Below are positions 31,739-42,907 of a stretch of 64,000 bases of DNA, one piece after another; within the stretch, counting starts at the first letter, position 1, and each line of letters starts with the position of its first letter. The stretch covers positions 62,001-126,000 of the forward strand of contig QXCR01000049.1 in NCBI GenBank assembly GCA_004380135.1, given 5' to 3'. The notes under the pieces are model-generated. The model worked only from the letters and a program-made list of their open reading frames with translations. It made no database searches and was not told where the DNA came from. Source of the stretch: Stemphylium vesicarium (lineage: Eukaryota > Ascomycota > Dothideomycetes > Pleosporales > Pleosporaceae). Both the position numbers and the translations under genes were made by a program.

Positions 31739-32191
31739 TTAGGTACAACTGGCGTACCTTGCATGAAACCATGGAAACCTACCCTGCGACCACAGGGTGA
31801 GTAAATACATCGAGAAGCAGCCAGAGAGGTGACGGAGCAGTTGTAGTGTAGTAGCTGATAGTTGCCTGTTGACGACCTTTTCATCAAGCAAACTTTCACT
31901 TGTGGCATAGTCGAATAGTAGTCTGAAACGGTTTGGTTAGTAGGAAACATTTCTTTGTATACTATATCGCATACTATACGTAGCCTCGGCATCATCTGCT
32001 CTTATGAAGTTACACCATCCCCGTTGTATTCCTTCGTGTGGTGTAGAGCTCACATCCGTCCACCCTGGACGTCTAGCGTTGTGCCGAATGCTATCTTTGA
32101 GCGCTTTCCAGTCTTTAAGAAAAGGGGCATCTTGGGCTGATCCTGACAGGACAAGCAGGTACTTCCCGTAGCGGGGATTAGTGCTCGTCAT
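31739..32191 (-). CDS. Small RRM-like protein, two exons
   Basis: Exon 1 is 32191-31980 and exon 2 is 31922-31739, 131 residues. The 57-nt intron starts GTATAG and has a perfect TACTAAC branch site shortly before a TTTCAG acceptor. The N-terminal 70 residues read WKALKDSIRHNARRPGWTDV then GWCNFIRADDAEATL, similar to short RRM-like domains in fungal RNA-binding proteins (RNP1-like GWCNFIRADDAEA). The C-terminal 60 residues are unremarkable. Function is unknown; a nucleic-acid-binding role is inferred from the weak RRM match. Confidence 0.55.
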
Positions 32192-32740
32192 CGTGAATTT
32201 GATAGATAAGAGTTGGAAGGTTAATAAAAAACCAAACACCAAAGCAAGCCGGAGGGTTTAAATATCGTTGTGGATCACGCTAACGTTCAATCCGCTACTA
32301 TAGTCGCTGGGCCTGTAAGGAAACTGCGGAAGATCTCGGATGAAATGACAAGGTTTTCGGATACGAACTGAAATTGCACCGTGCCATTTTGCGGATCTCT
32401 GAGAACGGCAACCGTTCTTCTTTGCAGCCACTAACTTAAGATCTTAGTCAGAGCGTTGCCTAACACACAAAGAGTTCTAATATGTTAAAGTTATTCTATA
32501 AGCTACAAGAACCGAAACCGTAATTTCCAGCTTGCAATAACATCTAATCATGTAGACGAACAGCAGGAGGAGGGAACATGTTCTTGCTATGTAATGAGGA
32601 GCGATGAGACTGTATACGTAACGCGTGCTTACGTGATCTAGCACGTGAAGAGCTAACTGTGCCAGTCAACAATTCAGCTTCGGAAAAGGCCCTACTATCT
32701 TCGATTTAGAGACCTAGTCTTGTGTTTGAAGGTCGCAGGT
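32192..32740. other. Intergenic, nothing recognised
   Basis: About 550 bp between two minus-strand genes. No ORF or repeat stands out. Confidence 0.35.
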
Positions 32741-33316
32741 CTATGGACTATCGTCAAGTGAAACAAGTTCGACACCTCGTTGTGCGGGCATCACAACCTG
32801 GTCTAATGATAGCAATCGCCATAGCTTTGTCCCACTATTCCTACAGGTTGGACAGTTCACACTAGTTCCATATCTACATGTATTTGATCTAGCCCACCAA
32901 AGAATACAAGTTCGGCAGTACACGTGGCCTTAGATGTTAGCTAGCACCGCAATGCTCGGTGTAAACTTACCGCAAACTAGAGAAACGCGTGTAGAACTGT
33001 CTGTCTCCAGACAAATAGCACACTTTAGGTTATAGAGTCGCAGGGGTCTTTGCCATCCTAAGCCTAAGTGGTCGGCATGTTGGCATGGAAGAAAGGGCAC
33101 AGCACTAGGAAACTGTACGCAAAGACCGCAAATGACCTTCTTATAATTAGTGAATTTATACGATATCGAAATTGATGAACTTACACAACGACAATCCTTC
33201 AACACATACACGAGACTCGCTTTCCCTCTCCCTTTACCGAGCTCGATTGAGCATATGGCACATTGTTCTACCTCAATGGTGAGGTCAATACGGAGAGTCC
33301 TTGCCAACCGAGACAT
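32741..33316 (-). CDS. RING-finger protein, three exons
   Basis: Exons 33316-33185, 33139-32971 and 32928-32741, 162 residues; introns of 45 and 42 nt, the second with a GCTAAC branch site. The second junction rebuilds a canonical C3HC4 RING: CAICLETD, CGHVYCRTC, then CPTCRNSG. An N-terminal cysteine-rich part (CAICSIELGK, DCRC, CGLC, then C..H) adds a second possible zinc site, also completed by splicing. RING proteins act as E3 ubiquitin ligases by recruiting an E2. No membrane segment is seen. The way both introns restore zinc ligands strongly supports the model. Confidence 0.78.
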
Positions 33317-35652
33317 TGGAATGCAGAGAAACTACAGGTATCTAGGAAATATCAGGCTTAACGCGTACATATATGAAAATGTTGAACAACATTGGCCGGG
33401 CGGGTCGTGATGCGGACCGAGAGCGGATGTCCGGACGTTTACTAACCTTGCTTGTGACTTTCTCAGTAACCTTAGCGCTAAGTAAGACAGAACGGCAAAT
33501 TTTATAGTCACTAGTGCGTGCGGCTTTACTTTTGCAGACAGCGATACCATTTGGGCCTGCCAGGATGGCCAACGGTATCGTCGGGATATTGCTGCAAACC
33601 CCGCTCGACTGGGGCTACGCCGGTAGCACACATCTGTGTAAGATCTTCGGTAGCGCGCCAAGCAGGAAAATACAACTCGAAGTAAGGTGCCCATCCTCCT
33701 GCCAAAAAGGTGACTCAACTCGGTTGAATCAATTTCAATAACTAAATTACCATCATATCTATGTCTAATTACTATGGCAACGGTCTGTCCGTACTTTGGT
33801 AAAGGCGCTGCCTCACAACATTCGCGGACGGTTTGGTGGACGCTTCGACAGAAGGATGTTCTTCGCGTATGGTGGGGAGTCTGCCGTGGCGTTGCAAGAC
33901 TGAGCGAACTGGCGACACCGCGCGACCCTTCGGGAGAGATTCGGCATGAAGTTCGGAGCTGTAGACGTGCGTGCGGTCATGTCTATCCTCGTTAGGACGA
34001 CTAGTGTGGTGGTAGTGGTGAACCTCGACGACTAGGCTGCTATTATTGCTACTGTTCCTTGAAGCTTTCCGCAGCAGGTGTTTGATTTCGGCGCATGACC
34101 TTCTTGAGCAAACTTGTGCAATCATTCCTCCATCATTTTCTGCGCGACGGGCGCGGCCAGATCGGCATTTTCCACAGAGCGAACAACAACCTCCTTCAAA
34201 GACCTGGCCCATGCTGTCGGAGCGCTCGCTTTGTAGTTGCGCGAAAACCATGGGATTGCTGGAACAGTCCTACTTTAGGGCCTAAGTTGAAGCTGGCAAG
34301 GCCGTAGTACTTCTTAGAATGCGTTGAAAACAACTTTGTAGAAGCAGCAGGGAATCGTGTTTTCATACCTAAAGTACAGTCACCAACGAACGCGGCTTTA
34401 ATTACTTTTGCAGGTAGCGACGCCAATAGGACCTGCCTAGATGACCACTAATATCGTGGGATAATGCTGATGGGTAACGCTTAGCTGCACTTAAAAGATG
34501 GGAGTAAGCACAACTGCCTAGTAGCCTGCATGAACACACTGTGTGGAAGCGACCATAAATGCATTCGTTGTATAGAAAATACTGGCAAGTATGACATGGG
34601 GTCTTTAGTTAGGCACTTATCTTTTTCTAAGATGTGTATTCGAAACAAACAGCAGAAAGCCCACGTCTTGAGGGTAGCTCACCTAAGCAACTAGGAGCTG
34701 TAAAGAACGGAGCTGTCCTTTTGTCCCTAAGCAAGCACTGGTTTTACTTGTGCATTCAGCGAAATTGGAAAGATGTTTAGATTTCACAACCTCACTTGTG
34801 TAGGACATCCATCTCGTACCGTGACGGTACAGCTAGCCTACCTCTGAACCTACGTTAAGAAAGATGAAGCTGAATTTGAGTTGCTTCTCTCCAACTAAAT
34901 CTCTCGATTGCTCTAGGTTGATGGCCCTCTCTTATTATGGCGATGGCATCGCTTACAAGTTTCCGGGCTACAAGATGTCCACAGATATTAGAAACACACG
35001 CACAAATCTCTATTGCCTAAGCTTGTAATACATGTAGACCGTAACAGTGGTAAGTATACAGGTGCGTTCTATATTATGTAGCCCAATTCGACCTCACAGT
35101 TGAGGGCACAGCCCACAATACATCTGGCTGAGGAGGCGAAGCAACCGTCTGCGTAGCTCGATACGATATGGTTGGCAAGAATTGGCTGTTTCGATATTGC
35201 TTCTCGCTTGTTCCGAGCTGGCTCGTATATGACGGAGCAATATATTCTTGGTTGTTCGAGCCAGAACATAGTCCGAGAGCCTTGACTCTTTCCTTGTTGT
35301 CCGAGCCGCATACTCTGCCGTCATCTTCAAGCTCCAGGTACTGAATTTGGCTAATTTTCGCGAAGAGAATCTGCTACAATGGGCGGGTTGATAGCTTTGT
35401 ACCGTTGGGGGTAGCGAACCCACACGTTCTGTGGAATGTGATATTGAGACTAGTTCCAATGCTGCGAATCTACTATTTCTAGATTCGTCTGGAGATTTGC
35501 AATAAACATAGGATAGTCTAGTGGGGGGTTGGTCGAAGAATGTGCTGCTACTAACCTAACAGGTGAGCATGACATGTAAAATTCTCAATTGCCGGACGCA
35601 TTTAGCCAGGTCCTGCTGAGTCAGTGGTGCATTATAACAGGAGATTTTGATC
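33317..35652. other. Gene-poor stretch with a diverged repeat pair
   Basis: About 2.3 kb. A 159-codon minus-strand ORF (34251-33772) has a few Cys residues but no domain, and others near 35.1-35.5 kb overlap each other. I call none of them. The main structure is the repeat pair around 33.5 and 34.4 kb. Confidence 0.4.
33480..34510. repeat. Diverged direct repeat pair (about 33.48-33.64 and 34.36-34.51 kb)
   Basis: The block CTTTTGCAGACAGCGATACC followed by TGGGCCTGCCAGGATGGCCA near 33.53 kb recurs near 34.40 kb as CTTTTGCAGGTAGCGACGCC followed by AGGACCTGCCTAGATGACCA. Both lie after an ACGGCTTTA-like stretch (GTGCGGCTTTA, ACGCGGCTTTA). Spacing is about 880 bp. Differences are largely transitions. 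No coding content is convincing in either. Confidence 0.5.
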
Positions 35653-36173
35653 TCACCATGCAAAAATCACTAGGTCTGCCCCTGGAAGGAAATCGGGAAT
35701 GTCAAAGGAGTAGTTTTGATCGATGTCGTAGGAATTCGTAAGTTTTCCTTCCCAACTCTGAACAACGATCCAAGTTTCTCCATCATCGTAAGAAAATGAT
35801 GCCTGGCAAGAGCCCCCTGAATGAGCCGCACCAGGATCGTGCATGCTAGCGCCCGTCGTGTTGGTCGAATCGTAAATCCTATGGGTATTCTATGAGTCGT
35901 TTCCAGTGAGCATTCGAGTTCAGGCTGGAACATGACCCTACTTCCAGAATGCCAGATTGTCTGAGGCTCTAGGCGAATCGATCCTTTATGGTGGCCTTTG
36001 CATGGAAAGGGTTGCTGACCCCATTCTGGGCCCTGGTAGTTTGGATCGCCATTCATTGGCATTATCAACTTTTCTATTCGAAGGTCCTATTGGAAGGGTG
36101 CAGGCTGGTCGATAAAGGCATGCGAATCAACAAGCGCAATTGGGACCAAAGCCAAAGCATATTTTAGATACAT
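35653..36173 (-). pseudogene. Decayed AA11-like LPMO
   Basis: Starting at the ATG at 36173 the minus strand encodes a signal-peptide-like start followed by DSHAFIDQPAPFQ, so the mature protein would begin at His. An in-frame TAG follows at once. The same frame continues with PFPCKGHHKGS, then shifts frame near 35.87 kb. A different frame then carries MHDPGAAHSGGSCQASFSYD, the GGSCQ copper motif, ending VIFAW and a stop. The C-terminal copper-site region is absent. A premature stop, a frameshift and truncation all mark it as dead. It resembles the intact gene at 30247 only moderately, so it is not a recent copy of it. Confidence 0.7.
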
Positions 36174-36448
36174 CCTCAATGTCCTTAAATTTCAGAGAAG
36201 AGCCTTTTAGACTGCGTTTGCATTAAAAAGAAGAGAGTACATCCTCTTTTATACGGTATGCTCAATCATGCATAGGACAGCTAGTGTGAGGCTACGGGTC
36301 ATGCGGATGTTGGAATTTTGTGCGTAGCTTTGTGAGGTATGAGTAGTCGACACACTATGTAGACCATGTCCTAGTTAAAAACGACCGAGAATCGCCAGGA
36401 CACCATTCTTGCAAGCAACTATTCGTCCCGCAGTCTATTTTTCCAAGG

Positions 36449-37606
36449 ATGGGGTGTGTCTACTCTAAACTCTTGTCCATGGAAGAGGAACCCGTTAGCG
36501 ATGTGCTATTGCGCACCCATCTTCCGGCCACGGCTCAAAATCAGGCCAACGATTCCTTGTGGGATTTGGTCAACGATGGTGAATTCCAGGCACAAGTGAC
36601 GGAAAGAACCTTCCGAATATTCTTACATGAGGACCTACCAGACTACTGGAATCTACAATTCGATCTCCTGGTTGCCTTGAAATTCATATTCGATCGTGTC
36701 AAGCCGAGAAGAGCTAATGTAGTTTTTCCAAATCGGCCACTCCGTTATCCAACTGGAGATACAGAAGCTTTATTGAGGCTCACCAGCATTAAGACACTGC
36801 ATGAAGGGTTCCAACTGTGGGTCGAATATTTAGTGCAAACCGGCGGCTTGCACCTTGAAAATTCGGACTGGCAGGCTGCATTCCAGCGAACACGGGAGGG
36901 CACCCGGTTCCATCCAATTCAGGCTGAGGGCAATGTCCGTTTTCAAAACATCAAGATGCCCTTACGGGAGTCATGTACAAGCCAGAATCGAAGAAGCGCC
37001 ATCGAAGAGATGACCAGGACGATCGAGGATGCCTATAGTGATTTCAGTTCAGCACAGGAGTCTTCCAATGAAGCTTTGAAGGAAAGGATAAGTCAGAAAG
37101 CGAGAGATCTGCTTCCACGGTACATGGAACCTGTTCCCCTTGATTTCGCGGTCCATAATTACGAAAACCTCTTGAGAACATCATATGACGCTGGAACCGG
37201 GATTGGCTTGACCAATGTCGTACTCCAAGCATTAAATGATGCCAAAGAGTCCTCTAGGGGTGGACTTGGCTCAAAGGTTAACATCATCGTCGTCAAGGGC
37301 ACAATTCTGCAAGCTCATACCGACCTTCTCTCGGAGGCAAGTGCCGAGATTCACAAGGCCATCTATAAAGATAAGAAAGGGGGCCAGTCTCAGAGGATAG
37401 ATTCCTATGGTATCTGTTTTGCTGGCCTACCCGAAACTGGAGCCGGCAGTGTCTGGCGCAGGTTGAGCCATCGCGGGAACAGCAATAGAGGCTTTTGTAA
37501 CTACGTAGAGCTGCCCGCTGATATTTCTCCACTTGTGGTCACTGGAAAATTCATGCGCAGAATGCTGTTTGGCTCAGTATCTCCGAATCCTGAGAAGGCA
37601 GTTTGA
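36449..37606 (+). CDS. Hypothetical protein with an N-myristoylation-type start
   Basis: A single exon of 385 residues starting MGCVYSKLLSMEEE. Gly2-Cys3...Ser6-Lys7 fits the consensus for N-myristoylation with adjacent palmitoylation, so the protein may be anchored to the cytosolic face of a membrane. The rest is soluble and mostly helical (AIEEMTRTIEDAYSDF, NEALKERISQKARDLL), with a more beta-like segment VNIIVVKGTILQAHTDLL. No known domain was recognised. It is transcribed away from the decayed LPMO, 275 bp apart. Confidence 0.65.
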   Translation: MGCVYSKLLSMEEEPVSDVLLRTHLPATAQNQANDSLWDLVNDGEFQAQVTERTFRIFLHEDLPDYWNLQFDLLVALKFIFDRVKPRRANVVFPNRPLRYPTGDTEALLRLTSIKTLHEGFQLWVEYLVQTGGLHLENSDWQAAFQRTREGTRFHPIQAEGNVRFQNIKMPLRESCTSQNRRSAIEEMTRTIEDAYSDFSSAQESSNEALKERISQKARDLLPRYMEPVPLDFAVHNYENLLRTSYDAGTGIGLTNVVLQALNDAKESSRGGLGSKVNIIVVKGTILQAHTDLLSEASAEIHKAIYKDKKGGQSQRIDSYGICFAGLPETGAGSVWRRLSHRGNSNRGFCNYVELPADISPLVVTGKFMRRMLFGSVSPNPEKAV

Positions 37607-37674
37607 CGTATACTGTTAGGCCATGGCGAGACGACGTTATGTGAAGGCTCGATACTACCCTCATAGTCCGCTAT

Positions 37675-38312
37675 CTATAGCAGCTTAATAGTTACATAGT
37701 CTTTAGTACTTCCAATGCCACTAACTTCTTTTACGATGTACCGATGGTCTTTCTCTAGATATACTGCGTGGAAGAAACATGTTGCCAGCGATTTATGCGT
37801 GCAGTCGCTAGGGTATACATAGCGGAGGCGTCGATGCCATGTGTCCTTAATGTAGGACTGCAGTGCGACAATCCAGAAGTCCTTGCTTGCGCCTGCCAAT
37901 TTCGATCTCAATAGGTAGTAGTAGCCCTCAGCCCCATTTTTATATTGCTTTGACTTGCTGATATTCAGGCGTGCGATAGGCAAATACTCTTTTCCCGACT
38001 CATAATCTACCTAGGTAAAATGATCAGCATAGCTCGAAGAACCTAGGATAGACGATTTTAAATTACCCAAAGCGCTTCATTGGCTTTCAATCGCTCGAAG
38101 ATGGCTGCGAACCTGGAGTCTGGGGCTCGAAATTCAAGATTATTATTGAAAATATTCTCAAGAGCGTCGGCTGCCTCCTACGAGCTTCAGCTCACGATTC
38201 GTTACCGCGCGCAGAGACTACTAACTGTTTCGATAGCATGTCTTTCATATAACACTCGTTTCTTGGGAGGGATGAAAGCTATTTTAACAAGCTTAGGTAC
38301 AAGCATTAACAT
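37675..38312 (-). CDS. Hypothetical protein, three-exon model
   Basis: Proposed exons 38312-38226, 38177-38067 and 38010-37675, 177 residues, with introns of 48 and 56 nt starting GTTAGT and GTAATT. Both junctions are phase 0 and join KKRVLYERHAIET to EAADALENIF, and ANEALW to VDYESGKEYLPIAR. The result is a continuous, well-mixed sequence with YYYLLRSKLAGASKDFWIVA near the middle. No domain recognised. The first exon and start codon are the weakest part, since two ATGs lie close together and the frame stays open upstream. Confidence 0.45.
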
Positions 38313-38566
38313 TAGGAGCGCTCGACCTACCAGATTGCATATTTTGGGTAGCAAGGAGCAAGTACAAAGGCAGCCTGAGATGAAGAGTTGTTCCTCCTAA
38401 ATAGATAGAGGTCGATACGATGTCGGATTGACGGAACCAATTGGCATAACGACGGCAAGTTTTTTCCTGCAAGTAGCATTAACGACACACGAAAACATAC
38501 GAAAACATACGAAAACACACGAAATTAGCGACGAAGCATGAATTACATCTTATGTCTTATAGCTCT

Positions 38567-39199
38567 CTACCTAATCCGCTTTTCCACAACTGAGCGCGTA
38601 GAATAGTGAACGATTGCCTTGTGAAAGCGACGCAAAATTGCTTCGGGATCATGGGATACCTGTAGAAGCTGCCTTTTCTTGCATTCGTTCAGATCTTTGT
38701 AAAACACCCATGTAGGTTCCCATTGTATCCAAACTCTGTCCGGCTCTTCATGTACAATGTAACCTCGATGGCTGGAAAAAGTTTTCTGTAAATGATAGAA
38801 CAGACCCTTTGCCATTGGGGCGATCTTCCAGTAGGCTAGAAAAGCGAGGCGACGGCTACCTGGGTTGGGAGAGACACGTAAGGCCTTGGCCGCGACATAT
38901 CCAAGCAGGCCAGGCCGGTTCTTTCGGACCTCTATGATAGGGTCATAGAGGAGATCGTGAGGTGAGGGTTGGATTGACTTTCTTTCGATCGTAGGTTCCC
39001 AGGCAATGAGTAGCTGGTCTTCGCCTCGAGCGTGGATGAGCCATCCCTGGTGTCCATCTTGGCGGAGTGCATGGTACTCGTGTGCCGAAAGCCACGAACT
39101 TTCCCAAAACACGAGTATATTCAGGCGGTCAATGCTGATAGCACCTAAGCAGGACCACGCATCTTTTTCAATCGCATGGCTCCCGGGCTCGGTCTTCAT
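38567..39199 (-). CDS. Hypothetical protein with an internal duplication
   Basis: A single exon of 210 residues starting MKTEPGSHAIEKDAW. Two segments look like copies of one fold: GWLIHARGEDQLLIAWEPTI (about residues 52-71) and GYIVHEEPDRVWIQWEPTWV (about 145-165). The pattern G[WY].[IV]H......I.WEPT, with strand-strand-strand character and a closing WEPT, faintly recalls a chromodomain (the ..VKW...TWEP core). The link to chromodomains is speculative. Confidence 0.55.
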   Translation of the reverse strand: MKTEPGSHAIEKDAWSCLGAISIDRLNILVFWESSWLSAHEYHALRQDGHQGWLIHARGEDQLLIAWEPTIERKSIQPSPHDLLYDPIIEVRKNRPGLLGYVAAKALRVSPNPGSRRLAFLAYWKIAPMAKGLFYHLQKTFSSHRGYIVHEEPDRVWIQWEPTWVFYKDLNECKKRQLLQVSHDPEAILRRFHKAIVHYSTRSVVEKRIR

Positions 39200-39377
39200 T
39201 TTGCAGTTTGGAAAATAGTTTGGTAGCGAGAATTTACAAGAGATGATTGTATTGGGTAGGTAAGAAGAAGTGTCAAAATTGAGAGTGAGAGAAATATATA
39301 AGGAGACGAACTAGTTAACCGATGCCTTTAATTAGCGTGATGGCTTTCGGTAATACAGCAAGCCCGAACGCATCCTA

Positions 39378-42121
39378 CTACGTAAAAAATTGAAGTGGTC
39401 TATCTCTAAAGCTATCTGGATCACGCTCTTGGATATCCAGATCATGGGTAAGGCTATTCGAGATGAGATCAAGGACAGTCTTTGGTACTGGTTCTAGCAG
39501 CTCTGGTTTGGCCTGCAACACCTCACCAAACCAAGCTGCCTCATCTAGCGTCAATTCATCTACACTGTTCGCTACTATCAGTAGAAATTCGATCACACAG
39601 GGAACTGCATCTCACTCTTTCAAGTCAATGGGCTGACTGAGCGCCTTTTCTTCAAGCACCTGGAGCTCTAGACCAAATGCAGCCATGCTCAGGGAGGGCG
39701 GATCAGCCCCAAAGCTTGGAAATAGAATGAGCAGACCTGGGTCCAAGGACCTCCTGCCTTGCAGAATATGGTGCAGTACTCTCCCTTGTCTAATGTACCT
39801 GTTGATATTGCGTCGAATGCGCCTTTTATTGCCCCCGTATACGTGTGCAACTTTACTACAAATCTCATCTTTGACCATGTCCGGAGCCCGCCGTTTTCTT
39901 CCTGACGGGCTAAGATCATTGTAAACTGGAGAGATTTCTTCAGTATGTGGTGTAAGAGGCAATTCCTCAGATATATCCTTTTTGAAGCTGACAGTCCTTT
40001 TTTGAGCTGAGACTCTCCGCCTCTCTCGTTTGCTATTGCGCATTGCTTCCTGCAGCGCTTTCATGGCACGCAGATATGTCTCAAAGTAACAATATTTGAT
40101 ATATCGTTCTCTGGCAACCAGAAGATGGCTTTGACTCTCCTGCTTATCCAAATAAATGTGGATTTGAAATAGTTTCTCGAAGAGAGGTTGCTCCATGGCT
40201 CGATAGGTTTGGTCTTCGTCTTTCCTAGCACAGGCCAATTTGAGTGAGTCGAGAATGTGAGGAGATCCGATCTCATCCACACACTGCAGAATCCTCAGAC
40301 AACGTTCGCGATCGATTTTGGAAGGTATGTGGAGAAGTGCTTCCCGTAACGCTCCAGGCTTGAAATTTTCCAGATTTTGTACGAAGATGTTCAGATTTAG
40401 TCCGAAGATCTCTTCAGCTTGTGCTTGCGTCTCTAAGGGTGCGAATTTACACCGAGTATCCACATGCTGGGACACTATATGCGTACTAGGGATGCCACAC
40501 TTGTCAAGGACAGAATCGCGCTGATAGGGCGCTAACAACTCCTGTAGAAAACGTAGGCGTAAATCACGTGAGGACGGAACGTCCTGGAACGGCTTATACT
40601 GGAAGTAAGCCTCTGCTATCCAAACCGAGAGCAGGGTGCTTTCCATGTGTGAATTAATGCATCGAGGCTAGAGAAGGTTAGTTAGTGTAGGGGGTCGGGT
40701 GGATGAGCGCCATACATCAATATGTTCCGTCCTCCATTCAGGGCCTATTAGCCACGAAACCCCAAGAGACTGTAGATCCACTGTTTCGCTATCAAGGATG
40801 TACAACGTCTTGCTGATCTCAATTCCTAGCACAAGCAGAGGTACATCTTCTGCATTCTGGCGTACGATTGCTACGAAATCGTCGACTGGGCTTTCTTCTG
40901 GTGAGGGCTCCGGATCGAATGCACTGGAACAGACTTCAAGGATACGAAGTGGACCGGGCAGTAACGTATAGAGTAGACCATGGATGAGTCTTGACGTGAG
41001 AGGCCTCTCTTCCACCAAAGGTAACAGGAGCTTCCGAGCGTCAAGGTGATCTGCATCCTCTACAGGTTCGTGCGGAAGGCGGAAGCTCGAACGACAAGCA
41101 AGATCCACATAGCCTTGGACTATCAGATCATCGCCAAAGCTTTTCGTGTAATCCTGCTCAATTGAATGTTGTTCGTTGGGGTATGCAGTGGCCTCTTCGA
41201 CATCTGTCCGCGCCCCATGATGTGACGGGCTAAAACACCCGTCTTCAAATGCTTCATTGAAGAATTGTGGCGAGGGTAAGTCATGCATGACAGCCTCCCC
41301 GAAATCAAATTCATCGCAGGGCGAAATCGTTGCGTCCTGATGTGGATGATTGGCCAAACTATGTGGAGATTCGGGTCCTGGCTGGCGTTCAATGTAGTCT
41401 AGAGCCTCCGCTGCTTGATACTGAGTATCGTTACCAGGCGCTTGATGGGCTTGGGCGTTTGAGTCTCCGTCGAGAACTTGCACTGGCTGTACGTCTGTAC
41501 GCTCATCTTGCCCGTAAACGATAGGTCTTATTGTATAGAGCGTAGGGGAGGGTGGTTCTTGCTCTATAGGGTCTCTCTCTCGCGGCACTTCAGTCCCATG
41601 AAGCTCCTCTATCGGGGCTTGGTTTTCGTAGTGAACGGGCAACAATGCCGGATCATCAAACAAAATCCCTGGAGCAGCATTCATCGTTGTGTTTTCGTTC
41701 GGGCTTGCGTCGGGGTGCATTGTTGACGGAATGTCATCTTCGTTACTAGACTCGGGCTCCGTATCTTGTTCAGTGACAAAAAGCGAGCCTGCTGAAGCAA
41801 CCTGAGGAGCGGACGCAATGCGGTGAGATCTTCGTATCCCTTGATTAGCGCTACCTGTGTGGGTAGGCTGCCAATCGGACTCCATGCTTGCTTGCATGGC
41901 TTTCTTAATTGATAGTTTCTCCTTAGCGTCCTTCTTCAAACGATCGAGCGCATCTACTAGGGCTGCAAGTTCGTCGCAATCGGTTGCATCGCTTACTTGG
42001 ATCCAGTCATCTGCGAATCGCTGTGGTCGATTAGGCACCTTAGGTTAGATGTTTCAGTAACTGGCATACACACCTTAATTAAGTCTAGGGCTGAAGACAA
42101 AGAGCTGTTCATATTTACCAT
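39378..42121 (-). CDS. Large hypothetical protein, four exons
   Basis: Exons 42121-42074, 42038-40716, 40667-39616 and 39564-39378, 869 residues. Introns 2 and 3 (48 and 51 nt) are well supported: one ends ACTAACTAACCTTCTCTAG and the other joins DLKD to VDELTLDEAAW. The first intron is only 35 nt, unusually short. The N-terminal third is acidic and disordered with a coiled coil (LAALVDALDRLKKDAKEKLS). A central globular part contains FVAIVRQNAEDVPLLVLGIE and LYILDSETVDLQSLGVSWLI, weakly like a Ulp1/C48 protease core but without a clear catalytic triad. The C-terminus is helical with a basic patch (GNKRRIRRNINRYIRQ). Treating it as two genes would place a stop and a start 21 bp apart, which splicing explains better. 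Confidence 0.6.
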
Positions 42122-42830
42122 GTCGGGACTAATAAGCAAATGTTCGGAGTACACTTAGAAGGAGGCGTCCGCAATTAAGCACACCGCACCACAGGTGGCT
42201 TCCTTGCGCAAAGCTGGAATTTTGTTCCGTTAGCCAGTACGGTCCGACCGGATACGCTAGCTTGCTCTATAAACGACCACAATCGATTGCATCGCATACT
42301 TGCATCCAGCCATCTGCAAAACGTTTCAGTGGTTAGCATACAAAAACCTCGATCAAGTCGTGGGGCTGAAGACGAAGAACCGTTCACGTCTACCATGTCG
42401 GTAATGCGGCCCGGCCGGATACGCTAGCTTGATAATGCTAGCTTACCCCATAAACGGCCTCAATCAATGGCATCGCTTAATTGCATCCAGCCATCTGCGA
42501 ATCGGAGGAGATATTACAGTCGTTAGCGATTGCGGCTTCATCCTTGCAGGCAGCATTCCAAGAACCAGTCATCATTAGATCGACGATTGACCAATCATAT
42601 CGCCTGTTCTGCAGCGGACATCTAGCGCTAAGCTATGTACGGAAGGCGGGGCTGTTCAAACCGTTGCGCAGGTGCGTGTAAGGGTGAAGCCGCAATCGCT
42701 AGCGACTGTAGCAGTTAAGAACGCCGCACCTTATGTGACTCTGTAGCCAAAAGCCATGATCTTTGTTCCGTTGCGCTAGTGCGGATGCAATGGATGCGCT
42801 TACTCGTTAGCTGATAACGCTAGCTTGTTC
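42122..42830. repeat. Decayed tandem copies of the 5' end of the neighbouring gene
   Basis: The segment around 41975-42125 (start of the large gene, including GCATCG.TTACTTG.ATCCAG and CTGAAGAC..AGA) recurs in decayed form at about 42270-42400 and again near 42460-42510. Between them a spacer containing CGGATACGCTAGCTTG also repeats at about 42250, 42418 and in weaker form near 42800. The copies have stops and indels, so they look like debris from repeated tandem duplication of the gene's first exon and upstream region. Confidence 0.6.
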
Positions 42831-42865
42831 TCGAAAAAACCTCTTCTGAAGTGATCATGTCGGTT

Positions 42866-42907
42866 ACGCTAAACTAGAAGAGGCTGTCACACATAGTCGA
42901 TGGATTG
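42866..42907 (-). repeat. Inverted half-unit of the palindrome array
   Basis: The reverse complement of this 42-bp piece contains GACTATGTGTGACAGCCTCT then TCTAGTTTAGCG, the same sequence that leads into the palindromes at 44229 and 44358. Only one arm is preserved here. It shows that the unit is dispersed and occurs in both orientations. Confidence 0.7.

Noticed and set aside
33772..34251. 159-codon minus-strand ORF with scattered Cys
   Set aside because: No zinc motif spacing, and it overlaps a repeat pair; not supportable as a gene.
39612..42038. Two separate genes (456 and 344 residues)
   Set aside because: The stop of one and start of the next are 21 bp apart, and a 48-nt intron with an ACTAAC branch site joins them in frame.
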